Positions 18,337-26,686 of a stretch of 64,000 nt of DNA are shown in pieces; position 1 is the stretch's first letter; each line of letters starts with the position of its first letter. The notes beneath the pieces are model-generated. The model saw only the letters and a program-made list of their open reading frames with translations. It ran no database searches and was not told the origin of the DNA. This DNA is from Pseudomonas sp. SLFW (GTDB taxonomy: Bacteria > Pseudomonadota > Gammaproteobacteria > Pseudomonadales > Pseudomonadaceae), in assembly GCF_009905615.1 (NCBI RefSeq), contig NZ_JAAAKW010000006.1, forward strand, positions 310,001-374,000. The letters are read 5' to 3'. The position numbers and the translations under genes are program-made.

Positions 18337-19161
18337 TCAGCGGGAAGGAAGGTTGAGATGTTCCGGCAAAATCTCCGCCCCGCTGCTGACCAGCAATGCA
18401 AAATGAATGACGTTCTCCAGCTCCCGTGTATTCCCCGGCCAGTAGTGCGCTTCCAGCACTTTCTGCGCGGCGTCGCTGATAAGGGGCATGTCGAAGTCGA
18501 GGCGCTGGCTATAGATCCCCAGAAAATACTCGGCCAACGGCAAAATGTTGCCCGGCTGCTCACGCAGGGATGGCAGGTCCAACCGCCCCTCGCTCAGGTA
18601 GCTATAGAGCCGCTCGTGAAACTTCCCGGCGGCAACGGCCAGTTTCAGGTCGATGCTCGTCGCCGCCACCAAACGTACGTCCACAGGGCTCGGCTGCGAG
18701 GCGCCGACCCGGGTGACTTCGTGATTTTCCAGCGCCGACAACAATTTGATCTGAATCGGCAACGGCAGGTCCGCGATCTCGTCGAGGTACAGCGTCCCGC
18801 CTGTCGCCGAACCGAACCATCCCGCTCTGCTACTCGCTGACCCGCTGTGCGCGCCGGCCGCGTAACCGAAGAGCTCGGCGTCGGCGTAGGTCGGACTGAT
18901 CGCACCGCAATTCACCGAGACGAACAACCCCGAACGATCACTGCCACGGTGGATATGCCGCGCCAACAGTTCTTTGCCGGTGCCAGGTTCGCCACGGATC
19001 AAGACCGGCAAATCCAAGGGGGCAAGCTGCTCCATTTCTTCACGCAAGCGACGAGAGCGTGGGTCGAAAAACACCAGCGCCTTGGCACGGATGCTCAGGG
19101 GGCTTTTTTCAGCGTCGGGAAAAGTCAGGAGGGGTTGTTGAGGTACGTCTGATGGGCTCAT
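18337..19161 (-). CDS. Sigma-54 activator-like AAA+ protein with degenerate motifs and no DNA-binding domain
   Basis: A 274-residue protein that is essentially one NtrC/SfnR-type AAA+ domain. Walker A GEPGTGKE (57-64) and Walker B GGTLYLDE are intact, so ATP binding is likely. The sigma-54-contacting GAFTGA loop is replaced by GAHSGS (103-108). The positions that align with the two PspF arginines (R162, R168) read H and Y in FHERLYSYL. The protein stops after EILPEHLNLPSR, where a C-terminal Fis-type helix-turn-helix would normally begin, and the sequence beyond the stop does not encode one in frame. It therefore looks unable to bind DNA or activate sigma-54 in the usual way. It lies upstream of the orphan metQ, and the best comparison is with SfnR-type sulfur regulators. 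Confidence 0.72.
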   Translation of the reverse strand: MSPSDVPQQPLLTFPDAEKSPLSIRAKALVFFDPRSRRLREEMEQLAPLDLPVLIRGEPGTGKELLARHIHRGSDRSGLFVSVNCGAISPTYADAELFGYAAGAHSGSASSRAGWFGSATGGTLYLDEIADLPLPIQIKLLSALENHEVTRVGASQPSPVDVRLVAATSIDLKLAVAAGKFHERLYSYLSEGRLDLPSLREQPGNILPLAEYFLGIYSQRLDFDMPLISDAAQKVLEAHYWPGNTRELENVIHFALLVSSGAEILPEHLNLPSR

Positions 19162-19193
19162 GGCAGGCTCCCGCCCAAGCCATCAAAGCCTGA

Positions 19194-19235
19194 GCGTTAA
19201 AAAAAAGGCCGCAGCGCCTGTCGGTTCACTGCGGC
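19194..19235 (-). terminator. Rho-independent terminator of the serine-hydrolase gene
   Basis: On the minus strand a GCCGCAG...CTGCGGC stem (7 bp) is followed directly by a run of T residues. It lies about 57 bases after the hydrolase stop codon. Confidence 0.8.
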
Positions 19236-19291
19236 GAAAAAGGTCGTGATCAGCGTGCGTTCTGACGCGATCATCGCCACGCAACATGGCT

Positions 19292-19873
19292 TCATGCGCG
19301 GCGTCGTGTGAGTTGTTCGATACGGCCTTGCAGGCGATACAGGTAAGCGAAACCCTGTTCCCAGCGTTGATGGCCGGATTTCACGTTGATATGACCCGCG
19401 CCGCTCAGAATGCCGATCTCGGCACCCCAGTTGCGGGCCATTTCCATCGCACGCAAGGCGCTGACGGCGGAGTCGTTGTCGGAACTGACCACCTGTGCCG
19501 GGAACGGCAGCATGTGCTCAGGGATAGGCGCAAAGTTACGAATCGCCGGCGGGCAGTTCGTTCGCTCGACGTCCGCAGGCGCCACCAGCAAAGCGCCGCG
19601 CACTTGTCGCAAGGTTTCCAATGGCGCCAGTTGCGCCCAGTGAGCCACCGTCACACAGCCAAGGCTGTGGGCGATCAGAATCACCGGTGAACTGTCGACG
19701 GCAATTGCTCGCTGCAACTCACCGACCCAATCTTCGCGGCGAGGTTTCAGCCAGTCGGCCTGCTCCACGCGCACGCTGTTGGGCAGGCTGTTCTGCCAAT
19801 GAGTTTGCCAATGGTCATCGGCAGATCCTTGCCAGCCTGGCACGATCAAGTAACGGATCGATTCGTTATGCAC
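19292..19873 (-). CDS. RBBP9/YdeN-family serine hydrolase (alpha/beta hydrolase)
   Basis: Small cytoplasmic alpha/beta hydrolase of 193 residues. YLIVPGWQGSADDHWQTHW near the N-terminus, the nucleophile elbow AHSLGC (catalytic Ser), an acidic residue in SSDNDSAV, and a C-terminal GAGHIN (catalytic His) are the hallmarks of the RBBP9/YdeN family. The open frame starts at a GTG at 19891, but the GTG at 19873 has an AGGAGG 8 bases upstream and begins at the family N-terminus (HNESIRYLIVPGW), so it is preferred. The substrate is unknown. The upstream sequence contains AATAAGAAGATATTTATTAAT, an AT-rich element similar to those before other sulfur genes here. Confidence 0.8.
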   Translation of the reverse strand: MHNESIRYLIVPGWQGSADDHWQTHWQNSLPNSVRVEQADWLKPRREDWVGELQRAIAVDSSPVILIAHSLGCVTVAHWAQLAPLETLRQVRGALLVAPADVERTNCPPAIRNFAPIPEHMLPFPAQVVSSDNDSAVSALRAMEMARNWGAEIGILSGAGHINVKSGHQRWEQGFAYLYRLQGRIEQLTRRRA

Positions 19874-20585
19874 GGCCTTCGCCTCCTGCACTTTTTGCGT
19901 TCATGGCGGCGAGTATAGGGAAGGGACATATATTCGAAAAAGAATAAGAAGATATTTATTAATACCCAAAATTCATATGTCGCAAACACAGTCAATCACG
20001 CGACCAAAAAAGAGGGCCACCCCCTGCCTTAAGGAGTAGCCCTGATAATCACGCTGTCTGCCCCCAGCTCGCCGGGGATAAGGAAAGAATACGGGTGGGT
20101 TGTTACAGAATTTTTTATCTGCGGAAAAATTCAGGCGAGCGGTGACAACGGCCTATGCCACGCGTCCAAACGAAAACACCACCGGCCATATGCTATTTGG
20201 ACAGGGAGGCGCAACGGATGCCCTCCAGAAACGAGGAGGCCCCGCAAAGCGGGGCCGTCACATAACCTAGTCTCATCACCGTTTCTTGATGCACGGGAGT
20301 GGAGGTTCCTAGGGCTGCGAGCTGAGGTTATCAGCCTCGGTTGTGACGTCAACCCCTGCAGCAGCGAGCGTTCCGAAGGGTAAAAAACATGGCGAGCTGC
20401 ATCGCCAATGGTCGCGGTGATCGACCCGGCGTTATGCACTTGGATGAAAGTTCACGATCGGGTTTCGACGACGCTGGCGGACTGGAATACCTAGAAGGAG
20501 ATTGTCGGACGCAAGAGCGTTATTGCAGCCACGCACGCAAGCACCGGACCGATTTGACACTGATCCAATGCCTCCTTGGAATGCG
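19874..20585. other. Long intergenic region without a recognised gene; candidate small-RNA locus
   Basis: The roughly 710 bases between the hydrolase start and the Crp-family gene stop hold no convincing reading frame. They contain a strong minus-strand terminator at 20005-20043, about 543 bases beyond the Crp-family stop, and a perfect 8-bp hairpin GGCCCCGC/GCGGGGCC at 20238-20256 without a T run. The terminator implies a minus-strand transcript ending near 20004: either the 3' tail of the Crp-family gene or an independent small RNA. No known Pseudomonas RNA was recognised. Confidence 0.45.
20005..20043 (-). terminator. Strong minus-strand terminator in an apparently empty region
   Basis: Read on the minus strand, AGGGCTACTCCTT pairs through about 13 positions (including G-T wobbles) with AGGGGGTGGCCCT and is followed by CTTTTTT. 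No coding sequence ends close by. Confidence 0.7.
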
Positions 20586-21296
20586 TCAAGCCTGCCACTG
20601 CGTCAACCGATGCCGTGCTGCCCTGCGCAGTTTTTCGGCATCCAGCACGCTGATGAAATCATGATCCCGACGGATGATTCCCCGTGATGCGAAATCGGTC
20701 AGCACGCGCTCGATGACGTCCGGGGTCAGGCCCAGGCAGCGGCTGGAGGGGATGTCATGAACGGAGACGATGCGCACGGAGCGGTCAAGTTCGCCGTAGC
20801 CTTCGCTGAGCATGAGCAGCCGGAACGCGACGCGCTCGTCGGTGGGCAGGAGGGTCATTTCATCCCGCGCAGGAACGCCCAGGCCGAGCTTGCTTCCCAG
20901 CAGTTGCCGGAAAAAGCGCCAGTAGCGAGGGTTATGGTCGAGTATGTGATCAAGGGGGGCCTGCGGCATGTGCAGGAGGATGACCTGGTCTTCCGCGTAG
21001 ACATCATGCAGGCGGGGCCGCTCATCAAAGAGGGAGATTTCACCAAACCAGTACGGCCGTTTCGAGGGCGCTTGAGGAAGCCAGTGACGTTGCTGTTTGA
21101 CGTCGTTGAAGCGGACAGAGCCCGCAAGCAGCGCATATAACCCGCACGCAGGCTCGCCGCGTTTGAGGATAAGTTTGCCGGGGGTAACCCGCCGCTGCCG
21201 CATGCCGACCAGCAGGCTATCCTGCAAGGCAGCGGGCAAATCGTTGAACCAGTGATCGTTGTCCAACCATGAGCGCCATTGCGTTCCATTCGTCAC
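20586..21296 (-). CDS. Crp/Fnr-family transcriptional regulator
   Basis: A 236-residue cytoplasmic regulator. An N-terminal cyclic-nucleotide-binding-like beta-roll (RRVTPGKLILKRGEPACGLYALLAGSVRF) is followed by a dimerisation helix (about 115-150) and a C-terminal winged helix-turn-helix (SSRCLGLTPDVIERVLTDFASRGIIRR). There is no N-terminal cysteine cluster as in FNR/ANR, so no iron-sulfur oxygen sensing is expected; the usual cAMP-contact RxS/T pair is also not evident, so the ligand is unknown. The start is a GTG preceded by AAGGAGATTCAC. It is divergent from the Mpo1-like gene, with about 100 bases between the starts. Confidence 0.85.
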   Translation of the reverse strand: MTNGTQWRSWLDNDHWFNDLPAALQDSLLVGMRQRRVTPGKLILKRGEPACGLYALLAGSVRFNDVKQQRHWLPQAPSKRPYWFGEISLFDERPRLHDVYAEDQVILLHMPQAPLDHILDHNPRYWRFFRQLLGSKLGLGVPARDEMTLLPTDERVAFRLLMLSEGYGELDRSVRIVSVHDIPSSRCLGLTPDVIERVLTDFASRGIIRRDHDFISVLDAEKLRRAARHRLTQWQA

Positions 21297-21400
21297 GTGA
21301 ATCTCCTTTTTCTTGCAGGCGTTTTATTGCAGGCTGAGCCGACGGGCAAGCCCTAGCCCAAAAAGCAGCGGCATGATCAACGCAGACAGGAGGAATAACA

Positions 21401-21937
21401 ATGAAAAACCTCATCGATCATCTCAGCCAGTACGCGGCTTACCACCGCGATACCCGCAACATTGCCACGCACTTCGTGGGTGTTCCGCTGATCGTCCTCG
21501 CCGTGTCGGTGCTGCTGTCGCGGCCGGGCTGGAGCAGTTGGGCGCTGGGCGAGCTTTGGCTATCACCGGCCTTGTTGGCAACAGTCGCCGCTACGTTGTT
21601 TTACCTGCGCCTCGACAAGCCGTTGGGGATCGCCTTGGGCATCGTACTGACGCTCTTTCTGTGGATCGGCGCGCACCTTGCGCAGCAAAGCACGCTGGTC
21701 TGGCTCGGCTCAGGCGTCGGTCTGTTCGTGATTGGCTGGGCAATCCAGTTCGTTGGTCATTATTACGAAGGTCGCAAACCGGCGTTCGTCGACGACGTCA
21801 CAGGCCTGATCATTGGCCCGCTGTTCGTCACGGCTGAGGCGGCGTTTTTGATGGGAATGCGCAAGAAATTGCAGAACAGCATCGAAGGGAAAGTGGGGCG
21901 GACGCACAAGCGGAATTTGAAGAAGGCGGCGGCTTAA
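21401..21937 (+). CDS. Mpo1-like membrane protein (DUF962 family)
   Basis: Integral membrane protein of 178 residues with four hydrophobic segments. The conserved histidine-bearing motifs YHRDTRNIATHFVGVPL near the N-terminus and GHYYEGRKPA after the third helix are those of the DUF962/Mpo1 family. Yeast Mpo1 is an Fe-dependent dioxygenase acting in alpha-oxidation of 2-hydroxy fatty acids; whether the bacterial members do the same is inference. A strong GGAGGAATAACA ribosome site precedes the ATG. The C-terminus is rich in Lys and Arg, as for a cytoplasmic tail. A single-gene unit. Confidence 0.85.
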   Translation: MKNLIDHLSQYAAYHRDTRNIATHFVGVPLIVLAVSVLLSRPGWSSWALGELWLSPALLATVAATLFYLRLDKPLGIALGIVLTLFLWIGAHLAQQSTLVWLGSGVGLFVIGWAIQFVGHYYEGRKPAFVDDVTGLIIGPLFVTAEAAFLMGMRKKLQNSIEGKVGRTHKRNLKKAAA

Positions 21938-21990
21938 GTAGACGCCCCGTGCCGCCGGGGCGAAACAACTGGCCCGCACAACACGCCTCG

Positions 21991-22056
21991 GTAGCAGCAC
22001 GGCTCGCCGGCGGCAGCGTTTTCAGAAACGCCACCGCCGGCAAGCCGTGCTGCTAC
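21991..22056. repeat. REP doublet, family C, copy 1
   Basis: Short inverted pair built from a third unit with core GCAGCACGGCTCGCCGGC, facing its complement across a short spacer. It lies between the convergent Mpo1-like and cysA genes, 10 bases from the cysA stop, and could serve as a transcription barrier for both. Confidence 0.85.
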
Positions 22057-22065
22057 AAAGAGCGA

Positions 22066-23055
22066 TCAAATGTTCTCAACCTTCTGCCAAACCTTCGGCT
22101 TGAAGAACAACGTCTCGCCGCGCGCCAGGCCGATCAGGCTGTCGTGATCCTTCACCACTTCCGCTTCGATCAGGTCCGGCTGGCCCTCGACTTTCAGCGT
22201 CACACGCGTGGTCGCGCCCAGTGGCCGAATGTCCCGAACTTCCGCTGCGTGGTGCCCTTCCACTTCATGGCGCGACAGCGACACTTCGTGGGGACGGAAC
22301 AGCACGTGGTTGTCTTCGCCCAGATGCAGGCGGTTGGAGTCGCCAAGGAAGTGATAGACGAAGTCACTCGCCGGGTTCTCATACACCTCGCCCGGTGAGC
22401 CGATCTGCTCGATCACACCCTTGTTCATCACCACGATGCGGTCCGCGACCTCCATGGCCTCTTCCTGGTCGTGGGTCACAAACACCGAAGTCAGGTTGAT
22501 GTCTTCGTGCAGGCGCGCCAGCCAGCGGCGCAGCTCCTTGCGCACCTTGGCATCGAGAGCACCGAACGGCTCGTCAAGCAGCAGCACTTTTGGTTCGACC
22601 GCCAATGCACGCGCCAGGGCGATACGCTGACGCTGACCACCGGACAATTGCTCAGGGTAGCGGTCCGACAGCCAGTCCAGTTGCACCATGTTCAACAGTT
22701 CATGAACCTTGGCGGCGATCTGGCTTTCGTTCGGGCGCTGGTTTTTCGGCTTCATGCGCAGGCCGAAAGCGACGTTGTCGAACACGGTCATGTGACGGAA
22801 CAGCGCGTAGTGCTGGAACACGAAACCGACGTTGCGATCACGCACATCGTGACCGGAGACGTCTTCGCCGTGGAACACGATGCTGCCCTGATCCGGCGTT
22901 TCCAGCCCCGCGATGATGCGCAGCAGCGTGGTTTTGCCACAGCCGGACGGCCCCAGCAAAGCCACCAGCTCGCCACTCTGGATGTCCAGGTTGATGCTGT
23001 TGAGGGCCTTGAAAGCGTTGAAATTCTTGCTGACGTTACGGACTTCGATCGACAT
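22066..23055 (-). CDS. cysA: Sulfate/thiosulfate ABC transporter ATP-binding protein CysA
   Basis: Cytoplasmic ATPase of the sulfate importer, 329 residues. It carries Walker [10 protein letters not shown], signature LSGGQRQR, Walker [13 protein letters not shown] and H-loop [13 protein letters not shown], and a C-terminal TOBE-like region ([11 protein letters not shown]). It is the last gene of the minus-strand operon oscA-sbp-cysT-cysW-cysA, 3 bases after cysW. The order equals that at P. aeruginosa PA0280-PA0284. Confidence 0.96.
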   Translation of the reverse strand: MSIEVRNVSKNFNAFKALNSINLDIQSGELVALLGPSGCGKTTLLRIIAGLETPDQGSIVFHGEDVSGHDVRDRNVGFVFQHYALFRHMTVFDNVAFGLRMKPKNQRPNESQIAAKVHELLNMVQLDWLSDRYPEQLSGGQRQRIALARALAVEPKVLLLDEPFGALDAKVRKELRRWLARLHEDINLTSVFVTHDQEEAMEVADRIVVMNKGVIEQIGSPGEVYENPASDFVYHFLGDSNRLHLGEDNHVLFRPHEVSLSRHEVEGHHAAEVRDIRPLGATTRVTLKVEGQPDLIEAEVVKDHDSLIGLARGETLFFKPKVWQKVENI

Positions 23056-23058
23056 GAA

Positions 23059-23931
23059 TTATTCCTCCGCCGCGCTTTGGCGCAGACGGCTAATGCGCGC
23101 TTCGCTCCACTGCTTGAGCAGCAGGATGAACAGCGCAAGGATCAATAACAGGCTCGCCACGGCAAATGCTGCAACGTGGTTGTACTCGTTGTAGAGAATC
23201 TCGACATGCAGCGGCAGGGTGTTGGTCACGCCGCGAATGTGGCCGGATACCACCGACACCGCGCCGAATTCACCCATCGCACGGGCGGTGCACAGCACCA
23301 CGCCGTAGATGAGACCCCATTTGATGTTCGGCACAGTCACATGCCAAAACATCTGCCAACCGTTGGCCCCCAGCAGACGCGCCGCTTCTTCTTCCTGCGT
23401 GCCCTGCTCCTGCATCAGCGGGATCAGCTCGCGGGCCACAAAAGGCACGGTCACGAAGATGGTCGCCAGCACGATCCCCGGCAGCGCGAAGACGATCTGG
23501 ATGTCGTGATCCTGAAGCCACGGCCCAAACACGCCACGGGCGCCGAACATCAGGATGTAAACCAGACCTGCGATGACCGGCGAAACCGAGAATGGCAGGT
23601 CGATCAGGGTCACCAGGATCGCCTTGCCCCGGAACGAATATTTGCTCACGCACCAGGCGGCCGAGACGCCGAACACGACGTTCAACGGCACGGAAATCAG
23701 CACGGCATACACCGTGAGTTTCAACGCCGACAACGCATCAGGCTCAAGAATCGCCGTGAAGAAGCCGCCCAAGCCGTTTTTCAGGCCCTGACTGACAACA
23801 ACGAACAACGGCAAAAGTAGAAAGATGGCAAAAACCAGCCAGGCAAGGCCGATCAGAATACGCCGCGACACCGCACTGCCACGACGGGCAGCGTTGGCGG
23901 AGGAAGCGGCAATGAGCGATGGACCAGACAT
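23059..23931 (-). CDS. cysW: Sulfate ABC transporter permease CysW
   Basis: Inner-membrane permease, 290 residues, pairing with CysT. Six hydrophobic segments and the coupling loop [29 protein letters not shown] are present. The frame is open upstream to 24243 through cysT, but the family N-terminus [18 protein letters not shown] sets the start at 23931, which leaves 11 bases after the cysT stop. Confidence 0.95.
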   Translation of the reverse strand: MSGPSLIAASSANAARRGSAVSRRILIGLAWLVFAIFLLLPLFVVVSQGLKNGLGGFFTAILEPDALSALKLTVYAVLISVPLNVVFGVSAAWCVSKYSFRGKAILVTLIDLPFSVSPVIAGLVYILMFGARGVFGPWLQDHDIQIVFALPGIVLATIFVTVPFVARELIPLMQEQGTQEEEAARLLGANGWQMFWHVTVPNIKWGLIYGVVLCTARAMGEFGAVSVVSGHIRGVTNTLPLHVEILYNEYNHVAAFAVASLLLILALFILLLKQWSEARISRLRQSAAEE

Positions 23932-23942
23932 AGTGCGCCTCC

Positions 23943-24764
23943 TCAGTTCGGGGTTTCGATGCGACGTTGCAGCAGGTTGATCAGCAGCAACAGGATGAAC
24001 GACACCACCAGCATCAGCACGCCGATGGAGGTGGCGCCTGCGTAGTCGTATTGGTCGAGCTTGACCATGATCAGCAGCGGCAGGATTTCGGTTTTCATCG
24101 GCATGTTGCCCGCGATGAAAATCACCGAGCCGTATTCGCCCACGCCTCGGGCAAAGGCCAGCGCGAAGCCGGTCAGCCAGGCAGGTAGCAGAGCGGGGAC
24201 GAGGATGTACCGGAACACTTGCAGCGGACGAGCGCCCAAGCAAGCGGCGGCTTCTTCGACTTCACGGGGAATGTCCGCCAACACCGGCTGAACGGTCCGC
24301 ACCACGAACGGCATGGTGACAAAGGTCAGCGCCAGGGTGATACCGAACGGGGTGTAAGCGATCTTGATGCCCAGGTCGGTAGCGAACTGGCCTACCAGAC
24401 CGGCCGGGGTATATAGGGCGGTCAGTGCGATGCCCGCAACGGCCGTGGGCAGCGCGAACGGCAGGTCGATCATCGCGTCGATGATCTTGCGGCCCGGAAA
24501 GGTGTAACGCACCAGCACCCACGCCAACAGCGTACCGATGATGCCGTTGATGATGGCTGCGTAGAACGCAGTGCCGAAGCTCAATTTCAGCGCCGCCAGC
24601 ACCCGAGGCGCGGTGACGATGTTCCAGAACTGCTCGGCGGTCAGTTGCGACGCATGGATGAACATGAACGCGAGCGGTATCAGCACAATCAAGCTGAGGT
24701 ACACCAAGGTGTAGCCCAGCGTCAGCCCGAAGCCGGGTATGACGGGGGATATGCGTCGAGACAT
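23943..24764 (-). CDS. cysT: Sulfate ABC transporter permease CysT
   Basis: Inner-membrane permease, 273 residues, with six hydrophobic segments and the coupling loop [29 protein letters not shown]. The open frame starts at 24785 but the ATG at 24764 is preceded by AAGGACCTTT and matches the family N-terminus ([19 protein letters not shown]). A REP doublet separates it from sbp. Confidence 0.95.
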   Translation of the reverse strand: MSRRISPVIPGFGLTLGYTLVYLSLIVLIPLAFMFIHASQLTAEQFWNIVTAPRVLAALKLSFGTAFYAAIINGIIGTLLAWVLVRYTFPGRKIIDAMIDLPFALPTAVAGIALTALYTPAGLVGQFATDLGIKIAYTPFGITLALTFVTMPFVVRTVQPVLADIPREVEEAAACLGARPLQVFRYILVPALLPAWLTGFALAFARGVGEYGSVIFIAGNMPMKTEILPLLIMVKLDQYDYAGATSIGVLMLVVSFILLLLINLLQRRIETPN

Positions 24765-24859
24765 AAAGGTCCTTGGTTGATACACAGAACCCGGAGCGGG
24801 TCCGGGTCGGTTTTTGCCATGGGAAAGCTGCGAAATTTATCAAATTCCGCGACACCCCG

Positions 24860-24949
24860 TGTAGGAGTGAGCTTGCTCGCGATCTGCGATCTACCAGGCC
24901 CAATGGCGGTGTCTGGCGGCATGAATCGCGAGCAAGCTCACTCCTACAG
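24860..24949. repeat. REP doublet (REPIN), family A, copy 5, between sbp and cysT
   Basis: Inverted pair of the GGAGTGAGCTTGCTCGCG unit placed directly after the sbp stop codon inside the sulfate operon. The position is analogous to the REP elements after E. coli malE, which keep the binding-protein mRNA abundant relative to the membrane genes (analogy, not shown here). Confidence 0.9.
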
Positions 24950-24962
24950 GTTATGGGGCGTG

Positions 24963-25973
24963 TTACTTCGGAATATAGATCTGGTCGAAGATGCCGCCAT
25001 CATTGAAGAACTTGGGCTGAGCTTCTTTCCAGCCACCGAAATCCTTGTCGATGGTCACCAGCTCCAGTTTCGGGAACTGCTTCTCGTACTTGGCCGCGAT
25101 TTCCTTGTCGCGAGGACGATAGAAGTTCTTCGCCGCGATCTCCTGACCTTCCTTGCTGTACAAGTGCTTGAGGTACTCAGTCGAGATTTCGGTGGTGCCG
25201 TGTTTCTCGGCGTTCTTCTCGACGACCGCAACCGGTGGCTCGGCCAGGATCGACAACGAAGGCACGACGATGTCGAACTTGTCAGCGCCGCCGTCTTCTT
25301 TCAGCGACAGGAAGGCTTCGTTTTCCCACGCCAGCAGCACGTCGCCCAAGCCGTTATTGGTGAAGCTGATGGTGGCGCCGCGAGCACCGGTGTCCAGCAC
25401 AGGCACGTGTTCGAACAGGGTCTTGATGTAGGCCTTGGCCTTGGTCTCGTCGCCACCGTTGGCTTTCAGGCCATAGGCGTAGGCGGCCAGGAAGTTCCAG
25501 CGAGCCCCACCGGAGGTTTTCGGGTTAGGGGTGATGACCGCGACGTCTTTCTTGATCAGGTCAGCCCAATCGTGGATGCCTTTCGGATTGCCTTTGCGCA
25601 CCAGAAACACGATGGTCGAGGTGTACGGGGTGCTGGCGTCCGGCAGTTTGGTCTGCCAGTTTTCCGGGATGGATTTGCCCAGTTTCGAGATTTCGTCGAT
25701 GTCACCGGCCAGTGCCAGGGTCACCACGTCAGCAGGCGAACCGTCGATGACTGAACGGCCCTGCTTGCCCGAACCACCGTGGGACTGGTTGATCTTGACC
25801 GTGTCGCCTGGGTGGGCCTTGGTCCAGTAGTTGATGAATTCAGCGTTGTAGTCCTGATACAGCTCACGCGTCGGATCATAGGACACGTTCAACAGCGTGT
25901 AGTCCTTGGCAACGGCGGAACCAGCAAACACGGCACTGGCGAGTGCGGCCAGCGCGTAACGACGAATGGACAT
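24963..25973 (-). CDS. sbp: Sulfate-binding protein Sbp
   Basis: Periplasmic sulfate/thiosulfate-binding protein, 336 residues, with a signal peptide ([22 protein letters not shown]). Hallmarks are [17 protein letters not shown], the anion-binding [14 protein letters not shown] and [19 protein letters not shown]. It delivers sulfate to CysTWA encoded downstream. The gap to oscA of about 150 bases contains a family C REP doublet. Expression is presumably raised by sulfur limitation through CysB, as in other Pseudomonas. Confidence 0.96.
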   Translation of the reverse strand: MSIRRYALAALASAVFAGSAVAKDYTLLNVSYDPTRELYQDYNAEFINYWTKAHPGDTVKINQSHGGSGKQGRSVIDGSPADVVTLALAGDIDEISKLGKSIPENWQTKLPDASTPYTSTIVFLVRKGNPKGIHDWADLIKKDVAVITPNPKTSGGARWNFLAAYAYGLKANGGDETKAKAYIKTLFEHVPVLDTGARGATISFTNNGLGDVLLAWENEAFLSLKEDGGADKFDIVVPSLSILAEPPVAVVEKNAEKHGTTEISTEYLKHLYSKEGQEIAAKNFYRPRDKEIAAKYEKQFPKLELVTIDKDFGGWKEAQPKFFNDGGIFDQIYIPK

Positions 25974-26035
25974 GAATCAAGCTCCTGGAAATTGTGCGTT
26001 GTTGGCTTTTTCTAGTTTTTGGGGTCAAACGTTGT

Positions 26036-26105
26036 CTGTAACAGCACGGCTTTCCGGCGGACGCACCCTCAACATCGCTGCCGCCGGCAAGCCGGACTGC
26101 TACAG
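26036..26105. repeat. REP doublet, family C, copy 2
   Basis: Diverged inverted pair (left arm CAGCACGGCTTTCCGGCGG, right arm complementary) in the gap between oscA and sbp of the sulfate operon. Confidence 0.8.
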
Positions 26106-26127
26106 GGTGTTCGGTTGTTCGCAATAC

Positions 26128-26310
26128 TCAGCCCTGCTGCTTGCCCGGGTTCTGCAAACGGAATTTCTCTTTGCGTTCGATCTGGACCACCTGCGCGTTG
26201 TGCACGGTGATTTCAACCGCGCCGAAACGCAGGTCACGCAGCGCGCTCTGAATTTCTCGCAGAATGCTTGCTTCGTCCTGGCCGTCGACGCTACGTAGGG
26301 ATGCGCTCAT
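26128..26310 (-). CDS. oscA: OscA, small DUF2292-family protein of the sulfate-starvation operon
   Basis: A 60-residue cytoplasmic protein. The segments ILREIQSALRDLRFGAVEITVHN and VVQIERKEKFR are the signature of DUF2292/OscA. In Pseudomonas, oscA precedes sbp and is needed for using organosulfur compounds and coping with chromate-induced sulfur starvation; its molecular action is not established. It has an AAGGAG ribosome site. It is probably the first cistron of the sulfate operon. A 9-bp perfect inverted repeat lies about 85 bases upstream. Confidence 0.88.
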   Translation of the reverse strand: MSASLRSVDGQDEASILREIQSALRDLRFGAVEITVHNAQVVQIERKEKFRLQNPGKQQG

Positions 26311-26396
26311 TATCGTGCTCCTTGAAAGAGTTGCCCGCAGCGGCGGTGGGAAGGCGGCTGCTCGTGGCGTAAGCGCGATATTAGAGAGGGAGGGTT

Positions 26397-26421
26397 ATTC
26401 TTAAAAATACTATTTAAGAAT
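26397..26421. promoter_or_regulatory. Inverted repeat upstream of oscA, candidate operator
   Basis: ATTCTTAAA and TTTAAGAAT form a perfect 9-bp inverted repeat with a 7-base spacer in an AT-rich stretch, 87-111 bases before the oscA start. The position and AT-richness fit a CysB-type sulfur-limitation site, but the match is by eye only. Confidence 0.45.
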
Positions 26422-26468
26422 GCAGATATAACCAAAGTGAATTTGGCGCTCTGAGTGGCCCGAAACCT

Positions 26469-26556
26469 TGTAGGAGTGAGCTTGCTCGCGATAGCGTTTT
26501 TCCGTCAGCAAACGACAGACAGACCCAACGACATCGCGAGCAAGCTCACTCCTACA
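26469..26556. repeat. REP doublet (REPIN), family A, copy 6
   Basis: Inverted pair of the GGAGTGAGCTTGCTCGCG unit between the oscA promoter region and the GGDEF/EAL gene. A degenerate family B doublet follows 18 bases later, so two families lie side by side. Confidence 0.9.
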
Positions 26557-26574
26557 AGATCACCACGATTTTCG

Positions 26575-26663
26575 CTGTAGGGGCGAATTCATTCGCGAAT
26601 GGTCGCTACAGACAATACAACTCCATCGCCTCTGCTATTTCGCAAATAAATTCGCTTCTGCAG
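26575..26663. repeat. REP doublet, family B, copy 2 (degenerate)
   Basis: A family B pair with several changes (GGCGAATTCATTCGCGAAT on the left; AAATAAATTCGCTTCTG on the right), sitting just downstream of the GGDEF/EAL stop codon. Confidence 0.7.
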
Positions 26664-26686
26664 GTCGATGCCTGACTACCGGAATG

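Noticed and set aside
20389..20664. Plus-strand frame of 91 codons overlapping the end of the Crp-family gene
   Set aside because: No ribosome site or family features, and it runs into the 3' end of the opposite gene.
26469..26663. Repeated palindromes that could be taken for a CRISPR array
   Set aside because: They are facing inverted pairs of two different REP families, not direct repeats with regular spacers, and no cas genes are present.
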